This document shows positions 33,764-43,606 of a stretch of DNA of 64,000 bases, piece after piece (within the stretch, counting starts at the first letter, position 1; the number at the start of each line of letters is the position of its first letter). The notes beneath the pieces are model-generated. The model was not told where the DNA came from. It searched no databases and saw only the letters and a list, made by a program, of their open reading frames with translations. This stretch comes from Phytoamicus setariae (GTDB lineage Bacteria > Pseudomonadota > Alphaproteobacteria > Rhizobiales > Rhizobiaceae), in the NCBI RefSeq assembly GCF_016722925.1, contig NZ_JAEQNC010000009.1, forward strand, positions 124,001 through 188,000, given 5' to 3'. The translations under genes and the position numbers were made by a program.

Positions 33764-34930
33764 CTACCCCAGAATGTCGCTGACAACGCGCATGAACACG
33801 CGCGCACCGATCGGGATCAGGGCATCGGGAAAATCGTAGTCCGGATTGTGCAGGCTCGCGACACCCTCGCCTGCGCCGAGAAAAAACATAGCGGCCGGCG
33901 CGTGCTTGCCGAAGCGGCCAAAATCCTCCGAACCGCGCATCGGCAGATCGCCGGCGTCATGCATGATGCCTTCGGCATCCAGCGCGCGCTTCAAATGGGC
34001 AACGGCATCGGGTGCATTTTCACAATGCAGGAACACGTCGTCATAGGTGATGGAGAGAGCGAGTCCGGCCTCGGAAGCGACCCTTTGCACCAGCGCTTCC
34101 GCCATCGCACACAGACGCCCCATCCTATCATCCGTCAGCGTCCGTAGCGTAGCCCAGATCTCGCCGTGCCCCGGGGCGATGCCGAAAGCCGCTTCGCCCA
34201 GGCGCGCATGCGTGACCGTCACCAGCGAAAAATCGGGATCGGGCGGCGCACCAGCGGCCAGTTCGGCAAGCGCCGGCATCAGGGCGGCCATCGCCTGCAT
34301 CGGCGAATTGCCCTGATGCGGCATCGAAGCATGAGCTGTCCGGCCGGTCAGGACGATGCGCATGCCGCGAGAGGCGCAATTGACCACCCCTTCGACCAGC
34401 GCGACCTGGCCCAGCGGCATGCCGGGCATGTTGTGCAGCGAAAAAGAAATGTCCGGCGCAATTTCTGTAAACCGCGGATCGGCGATCACGGCTGCAGCCC
34501 CCGCCCCATTCTCCTCGGCCGGTTGGAACAACAGCACGACGCGGCCCCTGGCCGGTCGTTGCCTGGAAAGGCCAAGCCCGACCGCAGCCAGAATTGTGGA
34601 ATGCCCGTCATGGCCGCAAAGATGGCCTCGTCCCGGAACCGTGGAGCGGTAGGGTACCTCGGTGAGTTCCTCGATCGGCAGTGCATCCAGCTCGGACCGG
34701 ATAAGGATTGTTGGGCCCGGCCGCGCGCCTTCGAAAACCGCCGCCACGCCATGACCTCCCAGACCGGTCAACACACGATCGGGGTCCATCGGCGCGACAA
34801 ACGCCTGCACGCGCGCGGCGGTTTGTCCCTCTTCACCGGAAACCTCCGGAAAGCGATGCAACTCGTGCCGAAAACCGATGAGCCGGGACATATCGTGATC
34901 TGTAAGAAACATAGGCATTTCACCATTCAT
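33764..34930 (-). CDS. M20D amidohydrolase (hippurate hydrolase/HipO-like)
   Basis: The 388-residue protein has RHELHRFPEVSGEE, GHLCGHDGHSTI (the metal-binding CGHDGH), QPAEENGAGA and MRGSEDFGRF, the pattern of M20D amidohydrolases such as HipO and IAA-amino acid hydrolases. It hydrolyses N-acyl amino acids in the cytoplasm. It lies 70 nt after the FAD oxidoreductase gene on the same strand, so the pair may deacylate and then oxidise, or the reverse, an acylated amino acid or opine-like compound. The substrate is unknown. The downstream region to 33521 shows nothing clear. Confidence 0.83.
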   Translation of the reverse strand: MNGEMPMFLTDHDMSRLIGFRHELHRFPEVSGEEGQTAARVQAFVAPMDPDRVLTGLGGHGVAAVFEGARPGPTILIRSELDALPIEELTEVPYRSTVPGRGHLCGHDGHSTILAAVGLGLSRQRPARGRVVLLFQPAEENGAGAAAVIADPRFTEIAPDISFSLHNMPGMPLGQVALVEGVVNCASRGMRIVLTGRTAHASMPHQGNSPMQAMAALMPALAELAAGAPPDPDFSLVTVTHARLGEAAFGIAPGHGEIWATLRTLTDDRMGRLCAMAEALVQRVASEAGLALSITYDDVFLHCENAPDAVAHLKRALDAEGIMHDAGDLPMRGSEDFGRFGKHAPAAMFFLGAGEGVASLHNPDYDFPDALIPIGARVFMRVVSDILG

Positions 34931-35000
34931 CGAAGGGTATTACTCAGTCAGAGCTGGCCAAACGCCCATTTGCGTCAAGCGCAGGACCCGCCTGCCTTGC

Positions 35001-36314
35001 TCAGACGCCGGTGCTCGGCCGATGTCTGGTTCCGTCGATAAACCTTTCATAACGGAAGGGTGTGGGATCCACGAGTGGCGTGTCACCAGTGACGATGTCA
35101 GCCGTCAGCCTGCCCGCTGCCGGGCCGATACCGAAGCCATGGCCGGAGAAACCCGTGGCAATGACCAGACCGGGCTGGGACTTGACCGTCGAAATCACCG
35201 GCACTGCGTCGGGTGTCGCATCGATATAGCCAGCCCAGCGCTGAACGATCGGCGCACCCTGGAAAACCGGAAACGCCCTTTCGATGCGCGACTGCGCTCT
35301 TCTCAACAGGGCGAGATCAGGGGCGGGATCGAGCACCCTGTGCCGTTCGTAGAGGAGTCCGTCTTGGTTTCCACCCAGCAGGCCAACGAAATCAGGACTG
35401 ATGCGGAGGCTGAAAGACTGCCACTCCTGCAGCATCATCGGCACGAAATCACGAAAATATCTGAAACTGTCGGGCACGATCTCGTGGCGACTGCTCGATC
35501 CCTCGGCAATCGTATAGCCACCGTCGAGACGCTTGCGATAGGCATAGCCATCCGCCCAGGCAGCACCTTCCGGCCCACCCTCCACCGGTCCTGTCCGCAT
35601 CACGGAGGATCGGACCGCAAGCTGCGGTAACCGGATGCCAAGCCCGTGGCAAAGCGTGCTGGACCATGCGCCCCCGGCAATCACGACAGTGCTGGCGCGG
35701 ATAGGGCCTCGCTCGGTCACAACACCCGAGACCCGCCCGCCCTCGGTCTCGATTGTCCGGACGGAGCACTGCTGGAGCACCGACGCACCCGCACGGATGG
35801 CTGCCCGTACAATCGCGGGGCCGGCTTTCTGCGGTTCGGCGCGGCCATCGCTGCCGGTATAGAGTGCAGCATGGCTTGGTTTCGCTGCGCCGGGCCGCAG
35901 TCCGGCAAGTTCAGGACCGGTGACGATCCTCGAGTCCAGCGCATAGTCGTCGGCCTTGCGCAGCCAGTCTTGATGGTGGGCCACGTCCTTGTCATTGTCA
36001 CACATGTACAGAATGCCGGTGCGCCGGAAGCCGACATCTTCACCGACCAGTGCTTCCATGCCGTCCCAGATCTTGAAGGCTTCAACGATCAGCGGCAATT
36101 CGCGCGGATCGCGCCCCATCCGCCGTACCCAGCCCCAGTTGCGGCTGGATTGCTCGCCGGCGATATGCCCCTTTTCCAGAAGAACGACCGACACGCCGCG
36201 AAGGGCAAGAAAGAGGGCGGTACTGACCCCGATGATGCCGCCACCAATAATCACAACATCGGTCGATGCCGGCATCTCCGTCGATGTCGGCACCACGTCC
36301 ACCACTGGCCCCAT
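35001..36314 (-). CDS. FAD-dependent amine/amino-acid oxidoreductase (DAO family)
   Basis: The 437-residue flavoprotein has the dinucleotide-binding motif VVIIGGGIIGVSTALFLA near residue 18, then LLEKGHIAGEQSSRNWGWVR and a C-terminal GFSGHGFGIGPAAGRLTAD. This is the glycine/D-amino-acid oxidase (DadA/SoxB-like) fold. The SSRNWGW motif is typical of a rhizobial subgroup near amino-acid and opine catabolic genes. The ATG at 36314 has GAGGGGG upstream. It forms an operon with the M20D gene. Confidence 0.85.
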   Translation of the reverse strand: MGPVVDVVPTSTEMPASTDVVIIGGGIIGVSTALFLALRGVSVVLLEKGHIAGEQSSRNWGWVRRMGRDPRELPLIVEAFKIWDGMEALVGEDVGFRRTGILYMCDNDKDVAHHQDWLRKADDYALDSRIVTGPELAGLRPGAAKPSHAALYTGSDGRAEPQKAGPAIVRAAIRAGASVLQQCSVRTIETEGGRVSGVVTERGPIRASTVVIAGGAWSSTLCHGLGIRLPQLAVRSSVMRTGPVEGGPEGAAWADGYAYRKRLDGGYTIAEGSSSRHEIVPDSFRYFRDFVPMMLQEWQSFSLRISPDFVGLLGGNQDGLLYERHRVLDPAPDLALLRRAQSRIERAFPVFQGAPIVQRWAGYIDATPDAVPVISTVKSQPGLVIATGFSGHGFGIGPAAGRLTADIVTGDTPLVDPTPFRYERFIDGTRHRPSTGV

Positions 36315-36394
36315 GAAAACCCCCTCATCAATCGAGAGCATGTTTTCGCGGCAATGACTGGCCCTGTCAATGCCGGCCGGGAACCAACATCGGT

Positions 36395-36835
36395 TCAGCC
36401 GATTTTCAGCAGATCGAGCGTCCTCTGGTCCATCTCGCCTTCCCAGAAGCGATCGAGCGCCCGCTTGTAAGGCGCGTTCCCATCGGCAGACGCAAGCGCA
36501 AACAGCGTCATCGACGACCGGAATTTCATATCGTCGGGCGCGCCGAAAATCTGATGTAGCGTAAGGCCCTGTGTGTGCAGGACCGCCATCGTGCACCGTT
36601 CCAAACGCGGCCCGAGCAGCGGATGCGCGAGGTAGGCGCGCGCTTCGACGATCGATACCAGACCGTAACGCTGAGCTGTGGGGGACGATCCCAACCCGTG
36701 AAGCTGCGGGAAGATGAACCACATCCAGTGGCTCCGTTTTTGACCAGCTTCAAGTTCGGCAAGCGCTCGCTCGAAGGTTGTCTCTTGAGCAGCGACAAAC
36801 CGATGAAGATCGAAACTGCTGGATTGTTCGGTCAT
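36395..36835 (-). CDS. DUF1810 family protein
   Basis: The 146-residue protein matches DUF1810: FVAAQETTFERALAELEAGQKRSHWMWFIFPQLHGLG, then EARAYLAHPLLGPRL and DDMKFRSSMTLFA. The family is widespread, small and soluble, with no assigned function. The ATG at 36835 is used since upstream frame is not conserved. It follows the ParB-like gene on the same strand after 80 nt. Confidence 0.85.
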   Translation of the reverse strand: MTEQSSSFDLHRFVAAQETTFERALAELEAGQKRSHWMWFIFPQLHGLGSSPTAQRYGLVSIVEARAYLAHPLLGPRLERCTMAVLHTQGLTLHQIFGAPDDMKFRSSMTLFALASADGNAPYKRALDRFWEGEMDQRTLDLLKIG

Positions 36836-36915
36836 GAGCGCACCCTGTTGCAGCGACAAAGATAGAAGACTCAGCCGCCAGATTTCGCTGGCCAGCTGGA
36901 ATACGAACTCTCCGG

Positions 36916-37557
36916 TCAGGACAAGGCCGAATGCCGCGCCCCATCCGCCGGACCACACCAGCCAGGAAGATGACTTGCCGTCTCGCCCCGTGCAAGTTCC
37001 ATGGCTTTTGCCAGCGCCGCGTCGAAGTCGCGCTCCACCAGCTTGCTTGCCACCCGGTTGCGAAGATAATCCGCCCATTGGAACTCACTGAATGGCAGCG
37101 TGTCCTTTGCGTAGCCCCCAGTTTGCCTGAGCGCACCTGCCAGCGAGCGATAGGGATCATCGGCAAGCTCGGAAATGCTTCGGGGAATGTCGGCGAACTC
37201 CCGTCGCCTGCCTTCGGCGTCAAAAGGATAGGCCCAACCTCGATGATCGACGAAACGCCAGAACTCCTGCTTGCTGAGGTAGCTGATGTCGCAAACCTCA
37301 CTGGTCAGAACGTGATTGACGCCCTCGTCGTGCAGCGCCCGGACCAAATGATGATGATCGATCAGATAGTACCTGTTCTTGGGGCCGACGATGACGGGCA
37401 CCATGTGCCGCCCGATAAACTCGGGGCCGTCTATGTCCATCCGCTTTCGCCACTCGGCTCTTTTGGCCCCAACCTCACGCATGCCAACCGTCATTTGAGT
37501 TGGGCGCAATTCTGAGATGTCCACGGGCTCGAGTTTTGGTTCGTAGGAGTGGATCAT
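36916..37557 (-). CDS. ParB-like nuclease-domain protein (ParBc_2 type)
   Basis: The 213-residue protein has LRPTQMTVGMREVGAKR and then VPVIVGPKNRYYLIDHHHLVRALHDEG, the pattern of the ParB-like family with a DHHH motif. It is not the chromosome-partitioning ParB, since the helix-turn-helix and C-terminal dimer domain are absent. A GGAGG site lies 5 nt before the ATG at 37557, within the end of the SulP gene; the gap to the SulP stop is 1 nt. This tight coupling to a SulP transporter is unexplained. Confidence 0.78.
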   Translation of the reverse strand: MIHSYEPKLEPVDISELRPTQMTVGMREVGAKRAEWRKRMDIDGPEFIGRHMVPVIVGPKNRYYLIDHHHLVRALHDEGVNHVLTSEVCDISYLSKQEFWRFVDHRGWAYPFDAEGRRREFADIPRSISELADDPYRSLAGALRQTGGYAKDTLPFSEFQWADYLRNRVASKLVERDFDAALAKAMELARGETASHLPGWCGPADGARHSALS

Positions 37558-37558
37558 A

Positions 37559-39223
37559 TCAACCTCCGGCTTGTTTGCTCTGCTGCAACACCGCATTCAC
37601 GGCATCCTCGACGCTGAAGCTGCTGCGAGCGACGGCATCGCCGCACGCGGCAGCCAGCAACAGGTCCTTCACCTGGTCGTGCATGCGCGCATACTGCACC
37701 GTCAAACCCGCCTTGCGCATCCGCTCGTCGAATTCGAGCAGGGCATCGAGAGCGGTGGTGTCGAAGTCTATGCTCTCCTCGAGACTGACGACGACAGCCT
37801 TCAGATCCCGGCTGCCCAGAGCCCGGGCGGAGACCCGGCCGAGCACTGACTCTGCATTGCCGAAGAACAATGCTTCGGTGGGTCGCCAGATTCCAATTCC
37901 CGGAACCTCGCTTGCATCTTCATGACGCGCGATATCAACGAAATCATGGCTGTCGCCCAGCCGACCCAATTGCGCGACGCCCGAAAATGCAACACGACGG
38001 ATAAAAATCGCAAAAGACAGCGCCACGGCAACCAGCAGTCCGTCCAAAACCCCCAGCACCAGCACGCTCGCGGCCGCAGCCAGCGCGACCAGCCAATCGC
38101 GCCGCAGCCGCCACAACCGTAGCAACGGCGCTGGATTGAGCGCGTGAAACAGCGCCGATATCACCACTGCGGCCAGCACCGGGTGGGGCAGCTTAGCCAC
38201 ATACCCTCCGGCGATTGCAATCAACACAGCCACGCCGATTGCCGCAACGACTGCGCTCCAGCGGCTCGTCGCGCCCGCCGCTTCGTTTGCAACGCCAGCA
38301 GAAAAGCCCGCGCCGACGGGCATCCCCTGCACGAGCGCACTGGCGAAATTAGCAGCGCCAAGTGCGCCAAGTTCCCTGTTGGCATCGATCGTATCGCCGT
38401 TGCGCAGCGCCAGGGAACGGATGGTTCCCCAGGATTCGGCGAGCAGAATAAATGCAAGCGGGAACGCGAACGGGACAAGGCGCAAGATCTGCGTCCGATC
38501 GATGCCCTGCAGAAACGCCCAGTTCAGAGCGATGTCGATAGGCCCTACCACAGCAACACCGCGTGACGAGAGATCCAGTAGATACGATGCCGCCACGCCA
38601 CCGACCAGAACCAGGAAAGCGCCTGGCAAAGCGGGAATACGTCTTAGTGCTGACAGTGCCGCAAGGGCGGCCAACCCGATTGCAACGCTTGGCAGATGCC
38701 ACCCCGAATAGGCCGAGAAAAAAGCATACAGCAGATGAAAGATATCCCGGCCATCGACCGGGATCCCGGCAAGCACCGGCAACTGGCGAACAACGATCGT
38801 AATCGCAAGCCCGAAGGCAAACCCGCCAAGCACGGGCCGCGACACGAATGCGGCAAGTGCGCCGAGCCTCATCAGCGAGGCGACGAGGAACAGGCATGCG
38901 ACCAGACCGATCAGCACGGTGACAAACAGCATCTTCTCCGCACCCGTGCCGGGCAGCGTGCCGATGCTGGCCGCAAGAATGGCGGCGGACGACGAGGTCG
39001 GACTGACAATGGCAAACCGGCTGCGCCCCGTGGCGGCATAAGCCAGGCAGCCGGCAATCGCGGCCAGGATCGCCCTCTCGGGCGGCAGTCCCGCGATGCC
39101 GGAATAGGCAACGGCTTCAGGGAGCATAAGTCCAGCGACGGAAAGTCCGGCAATGAAGTCACGCGTGCGCAAATCGGCATCTCCAGATGCGCAAGCATTA
39201 CGCGCGACAGCCGGGATCGGCAA
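37559..39223 (-). CDS. SulP-family anion transporter with STAS domain
   Basis: The protein of up to 554 residues has a SulP membrane domain (DFIAGLSVAGLMLPEAVAYS, then IVSPTSSSAAILAAS) with about ten helices and a C-terminal STAS domain (about 430-545, EESIDFDTTALDALLEFDER). It probably moves sulfate, bicarbonate or an organic anion. The start is uncertain: TTG at 39223 lies inside a stem-loop, and TTG at 39172 has GGAGA six nt upstream and would remove 17 residues. It follows the RND gene by 27 nt. Confidence 0.85.
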   Translation of the reverse strand: MPIPAVARNACASGDADLRTRDFIAGLSVAGLMLPEAVAYSGIAGLPPERAILAAIAGCLAYAATGRSRFAIVSPTSSSAAILAASIGTLPGTGAEKMLFVTVLIGLVACLFLVASLMRLGALAAFVSRPVLGGFAFGLAITIVVRQLPVLAGIPVDGRDIFHLLYAFFSAYSGWHLPSVAIGLAALAALSALRRIPALPGAFLVLVGGVAASYLLDLSSRGVAVVGPIDIALNWAFLQGIDRTQILRLVPFAFPLAFILLAESWGTIRSLALRNGDTIDANRELGALGAANFASALVQGMPVGAGFSAGVANEAAGATSRWSAVVAAIGVAVLIAIAGGYVAKLPHPVLAAVVISALFHALNPAPLLRLWRLRRDWLVALAAAASVLVLGVLDGLLVAVALSFAIFIRRVAFSGVAQLGRLGDSHDFVDIARHEDASEVPGIGIWRPTEALFFGNAESVLGRVSARALGSRDLKAVVVSLEESIDFDTTALDALLEFDERMRKAGLTVQYARMHDQVKDLLLAAACGDAVARSSFSVEDAVNAVLQQSKQAGG

Positions 39224-39243
39224 GCCATCCGCGGCTTGCCGAT
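39216..39243 (-). other. stem-loop between the RND gene and the SulP gene
   Basis: A perfect 11-bp inverted repeat (39216-39226 with 39233-39243, core CGGCAAGCC) and 6-nt loop begins 7 nt after the RND stop. No U-run follows. It covers the TTG at 39223, so it may either end the efflux operon weakly or limit SulP translation from read-through mRNA. Confidence 0.6.
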
Positions 39244-39250
39244 ACTTAAC

Positions 39251-42200
39251 CTACTCGGCTGCGATCGAAAGCGGGCGTGCGGGCGCAGCCAACTCGGTGT
39301 CCGGTTCCTCCACCGGCTGAGAATCCTCGCTATTCCACTTTGGCTCCCGGCCGAAGAACAGGGCATAGGCTGCTGGCAGGACGAGGATCGTCAGGATCGT
39401 CGCGACCAGAATGCCACCCATCATCGAGTAGGCGAGCGGCCCCCAGAAGACGCCGCGCGAGATCGGGATCAGCGCGAGTACCGCCGTCAATGCCGTCAGC
39501 ATGATGGGACGGAAGCGCCGGACGGCAGCCCCGATGATCGCTTCGGAACGGTCCATGCCCGCCGCGATGTCCTGGTCGATCTGGTCGACGAGGATGATCG
39601 AGTTGCGCATGATGATGCCAAGCAGCGCGATGACGCCAAGGATAGCCACGAAGCCGAACGGAGCGCCACTGATCAGCAGGGCTGCGGCCGCACCGATGAT
39701 GCCGAGCGGCCCGGTCGCCAATACCAGCATCGCCTTGCCGAAGTGCTGCAGCTGTATCATCAACAGGATTACGATCACCGCCAGCATGATCGGCGCCTTG
39801 GCTGCGATCGAAGCCTGACTTTCGGCAGAATCCTCTGCTCCGCCCTGGATCTCGACCTGGTAGCCTGGCGCCAGACTGTCGCGCAGCGGCTGGAGTTCTT
39901 TGAAGAGCTTCAGCGCCACATCGTTGGACTGCACGCCGTCCGGCAAGGTTGCCCGCACCGAGATCGTCGGCAGGCGATTGCGGCGCCATTCGATACCCTG
40001 TGCAAGCACCGGCTCGACCTTGGCGACTTGCGACAACGGCACGAACGTCCCCAAATCAGTCGGGATATAGACCGAATCCACCGCCGTCAGCAGGTTGCGG
40101 CTGCCATCAGGCTCGCGGGCCACGATGGAGATCGTCTCCTCGCCGTCACGGAAGCCGTCGAGTGGTGCGCCGGACATCGAGGCCTGCAGCATCTGCCTTA
40201 TGCGCTGGGAAGTGACCCCGAGCGCACGGGCACGATCCTGGTCGATCACCAGCTTCATGGCGGGAACCGGCTCCAGCCAATCGTCATGGATCGCGCCGAG
40301 CTGCGGATTTTCCGCAAACTTCGCCTTCACCTGATCGGCAATGCGGCGTACCTCGGCGCGATCGGGGCCTGTGACGCGCATCTGTACCGGCCAGCCGGTC
40401 GGCGGTCCGAGAAACAGCCGGTCGACCTTGCCGCGAATGTCAGGGAAATCTTCGGCAAGGATGGTTCTGAGCTTGACGATCAGGCGCTCGCGGGCCGGCT
40501 CGTCCTTGGCCATGACCAGCAGCTGGGCAAAATTCGGATTTCGAAGTTGCTGGTCAAGCGGCAGGAAGAAGCGCGGCGCGCCTTCGCCTATGTAGGTGGC
40601 GATGAACTTCTTGTCCGGGTCCGGCATCATCCTGGTTTCCAGCGCCTTGGCCTGGTTCTCGACTTCCTTGATGCTGGTGCCTTCAGGCAGCCAGAGATCG
40701 ACGAGAATTTCAGGGCGCGAGGACTGCGGGAAGAAGTTCTGCGGGATGAACTGGAACGCCCAGAGACTTCCGGCAAAGGTGAAGATTGTCATCGCGAGCA
40801 CGATGATCCGGTGGCGCACCGCCCAGCCCACCGTCGAACGGAGCGTACGATAGAAGCGCGTGTCGAACACATCGTGGTGGTCGCCCGCATGGGCACGCTG
40901 CTTGAGGATCATGTTGCCGAGCCACGGCGTGAAATAGACAGCCACGAACCACGAGACGACAAGTGCGATGCCGACGACATAAAACAGTGAACGGACATAT
41001 TCACCGGCGGTCGAGGCGGCGAAACCGACCGGAATGAAGCCGGCCGTGGTGATCAGCGTGCCCGTCAGCATCGGAAAGGCTGTCGACGTATAGGCGAAGC
41101 TTGCCGCATCGACCTTGTGCAGCCCTTCCTCCAGCTTGCGCTCCATCAGTTCGACGACAATCATCGCGTCATCGACCAGCAACCCCAGCGCAATGATCAA
41201 TGCGCCAAGCGAAATGCGCTGCAGATCGATGCCGAGTTCGTACATGATGGCGAAAGTCGCGGCCAGCACCAGCGGAATGGTGATGGCGATGACCAGACCC
41301 GAACGCCAGCCGATCGACAGGAAGGACACGATCAGCACGATCGCCAGCGCTTCGGCGAGTGCGCGCATGAACTCACTGACTGCCTCGGTGACAACTTCCG
41401 GCTGGTTGGAGATCTGCTGGACTTCGACGCCATAGGGCAGAGATGCCTGGAAGCGCTGATAGGTTTCTTCGACGGCATGGCCGACATCGGTAACCTTGTA
41501 GCCCTTGGCCATCACCACGCCGATCTGAACGCTGTCGGCGCCATTGAAACGGAACTTGCGCTGATAAGGATCCTCGAGGCCGGCAGAGACGGTCGCGATG
41601 TCGCCAAGCCGCGTTACCTGGTCTCCCGCCTTGAGGCGAAGATTGCGGATGTCGTCGATCCTGTCGACAGCACCTTCGACCGAGATGCGCACCGAACGGG
41701 TGCCTGTATCGACCGAACCTGCGGGATCGACGGCATTCTGGCCCTTGATCGCATTCTGCAGGTCGTTCAGCGTCAACCCGCGCTCGGCCAGCGCTTTGGA
41801 GGACACATCGATGTAAATCTTCTCCGGCTGGTCGCCGATGATGACAGCTTTCTCCACGCCAGGCGTGGTCAGCAGCATGTCGCGCGCCTGGATGGCGAAT
41901 TTCTTCAGCTCCGGATAGCTATACCCAGCACCGGAGAGCGAATGCAGGGTAATGAAGGTGTCGCCGAATTCATCGTTGAAATAGGGACCAAGCAGCCCCT
42001 CGGGCAACTCGCCGGCGATATCGCCGACCTTCTTGCGGACCTGATAGAACGCGTCGGCGACTTCGGCTGCGTCAGTATCGCCCTTGACCTGAAGCGTGAT
42101 GATCGCGCTGCCCGCACGGGTGTAGGAACGGACGAAATCGAGATGCGGCGTTTCCTGCAGCTTGCGCTCGATCTTGTTGACCACCTGGTCTTCCATTTCC

Positions 42201-42400
42201 TGGATCGATGCGCCCGGCCAAACGGCCTGCACCACCATGACGCGGAAGGTGAAATCCGGGTCTTCCTTCTGGCCCATGTTCATCAGGCCGAAAACACCGG
42301 TCAGGATGATCAACCCGAACAGAAAGCGGGCAATGCTGGGGTGACCGATCGCCCAGCGCGACAGGTTGAAGGATTGCTTGCCTTCATCGGAGGTTTTCAT
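39251..42400 (-). CDS. RND-family efflux transporter (AcrB-like inner-membrane pump)
   Basis: The 1049-residue protein has the twelve-helix RND layout with two large periplasmic loops. Residues diagnostic of proton-driven pumps are present in GLLVDDAMIVVE (paired aspartates of TM4). The C-terminal region has FVAILGVIALLGIIMRNSI and ends in a charged tail. The N-terminal GQKEDPDFTFRVMVV pattern marks the VexF/YegN-like subgroup. It would extrude lipophilic compounds using the adjacent adaptor and an outer-membrane channel not encoded here. It lies 29 nt after the adaptor gene in an operon led by tetR. Confidence 0.92.
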   Translation of the reverse strand: MKTSDEGKQSFNLSRWAIGHPSIARFLFGLIILTGVFGLMNMGQKEDPDFTFRVMVVQAVWPGASIQEMEDQVVNKIERKLQETPHLDFVRSYTRAGSAIITLQVKGDTDAAEVADAFYQVRKKVGDIAGELPEGLLGPYFNDEFGDTFITLHSLSGAGYSYPELKKFAIQARDMLLTTPGVEKAVIIGDQPEKIYIDVSSKALAERGLTLNDLQNAIKGQNAVDPAGSVDTGTRSVRISVEGAVDRIDDIRNLRLKAGDQVTRLGDIATVSAGLEDPYQRKFRFNGADSVQIGVVMAKGYKVTDVGHAVEETYQRFQASLPYGVEVQQISNQPEVVTEAVSEFMRALAEALAIVLIVSFLSIGWRSGLVIAITIPLVLAATFAIMYELGIDLQRISLGALIIALGLLVDDAMIVVELMERKLEEGLHKVDAASFAYTSTAFPMLTGTLITTAGFIPVGFAASTAGEYVRSLFYVVGIALVVSWFVAVYFTPWLGNMILKQRAHAGDHHDVFDTRFYRTLRSTVGWAVRHRIIVLAMTIFTFAGSLWAFQFIPQNFFPQSSRPEILVDLWLPEGTSIKEVENQAKALETRMMPDPDKKFIATYIGEGAPRFFLPLDQQLRNPNFAQLLVMAKDEPARERLIVKLRTILAEDFPDIRGKVDRLFLGPPTGWPVQMRVTGPDRAEVRRIADQVKAKFAENPQLGAIHDDWLEPVPAMKLVIDQDRARALGVTSQRIRQMLQASMSGAPLDGFRDGEETISIVAREPDGSRNLLTAVDSVYIPTDLGTFVPLSQVAKVEPVLAQGIEWRRNRLPTISVRATLPDGVQSNDVALKLFKELQPLRDSLAPGYQVEIQGGAEDSAESQASIAAKAPIMLAVIVILLMIQLQHFGKAMLVLATGPLGIIGAAAALLISGAPFGFVAILGVIALLGIIMRNSIILVDQIDQDIAAGMDRSEAIIGAAVRRFRPIMLTALTAVLALIPISRGVFWGPLAYSMMGGILVATILTILVLPAAYALFFGREPKWNSEDSQPVEEPDTELAAPARPLSIAAE

Positions 42401-42429
42401 CGACGTGGTTCCGCTTTGATGGATCGGGT

Positions 42430-43560
42430 TTACGGCAGCAGTTCGGCGGCAACCTGAGCGATGAAGTCGCCAGGCAGCTTGACCTTGAGGTTTTCCGTCA
42501 TGAACTGAGTTCCGGCCGCGACCACTACGTCTCCGGGTTTCAGGCCTTCAGCAACCCGGACTCCGTGATCGGTAAAATCGGCGAGCCTGACGGCGCGCGA
42601 ATGCACGGTTTCGCCCCGGCGATCGACGGTCCAGACAATCTGACTGCCATCCTTCTTGGCGAGCGCGGACAGCGGAATCGTGACCCCGCTATCAGGCGAC
42701 ACAACATCGGCTTCGACCGTGGCGGTCATCCCGAGCAACACCCGAGGATCGTTCGGCAGGCTGACGCGAACCGAGAAGGTTCTGGATCTGGCGTCAGCAC
42801 TACCGGAAACTTCCCGGACCTTGCCGTCGAGAACCACTTCCTGATCGGACCAGAAGCGCGCCTTGACGGTCTTTCCGGGTTTGAACAGGGCAATGTCGTT
42901 TTCCGGAACGGCGATTTCGGCTTCCTTTTCGTTCTCCGTCACCACGGTAAGCACCGGCGTGCCGGCACTGACCACCTGCCCGGTGTCGGCGCTTATTGCC
43001 GTGACAATGCCTTCGCGATCAGACTTCAGGTCCGCATAGTCGAGCTGGTTTTTCGCCTGATCGAGTGTGGACGCCGCCGCGATACGGACCGAGACAGCCT
43101 GCTCATAGCTCAGCGCCGCCTGTTCAGCCTGCGCCTTCGACATCACGCTGCTCTTGAACAGGGACTTCGCGCGCTTGTTGACGATATCAGCGGTCTCGAC
43201 TGCCTTTTCCGCCGCGGCAAGATTAGCCTCGGCCGTTTTGACGGCCAGTTCGTAGTCTGTCGTATCGATCCGCGACAGCACATCGCCCGGGTTGACCCGG
43301 TCGCCGATATTGACGAGCCTTTCGGTTATCTTGCCTGCTACCCGGAACCCGAGATTCATCTCGGTGCGGGATTTGACGGCCCCGGAGAACTGCAGGCGGC
43401 GAACCTCGCCGGTCTGTGCAATTTCGACCACCTTGACCGGCCGAACGACCTGCTTGGCCTCGACCTTTTCCTCGGAGCATGAGGCAAGGACAGCGAGCCC
43501 CAAAAAAGCGGCGGTGAGCGCGGATGCGCGCCTGACAATAAGAGTTTCTGGCGAAAACAT
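42430..43560 (-). CDS. RND efflux periplasmic adaptor lipoprotein (membrane fusion protein)
   Basis: The 376-residue protein has a lipoprotein signal with lipobox VLASC, followed by an adaptor of the AcrA/MexA family: FSGAVKSRTEMNLGFRVAG, VNIGDRVNPGDVLSRID and a coiled-coil hairpin (about 95-160). It bridges the RND pump and an outer-membrane channel. ATG at 43560 is preferred since AGGAG lies 7 nt upstream; the GTG at 43578 is an alternative. The operon order is tetR-adaptor-pump. Confidence 0.9.
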   Translation of the reverse strand: MFSPETLIVRRASALTAAFLGLAVLASCSEEKVEAKQVVRPVKVVEIAQTGEVRRLQFSGAVKSRTEMNLGFRVAGKITERLVNIGDRVNPGDVLSRIDTTDYELAVKTAEANLAAAEKAVETADIVNKRAKSLFKSSVMSKAQAEQAALSYEQAVSVRIAAASTLDQAKNQLDYADLKSDREGIVTAISADTGQVVSAGTPVLTVVTENEKEAEIAVPENDIALFKPGKTVKARFWSDQEVVLDGKVREVSGSADARSRTFSVRVSLPNDPRVLLGMTATVEADVVSPDSGVTIPLSALAKKDGSQIVWTVDRRGETVHSRAVRLADFTDHGVRVAEGLKPGDVVVAAGTQFMTENLKVKLPGDFIAQVAAELLP

Positions 43561-43606
43561 TTTCGCACTCCTGAACACAAGGGTTTCGTTACGGCAGCCG
43601 CGGCGC

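Noticed and set aside
36916-37557. Chromosome or plasmid partitioning ParB, marking an origin
   Set aside because: It lacks the ParB helix-turn-helix and has no parA or parS-like sites nearby.
38696-40990. Plus-strand frame of 764 codons opposite the RND pump
   Set aside because: It is rich in R, D, H and Q and opposes a canonical RND transporter, so it is not a gene.
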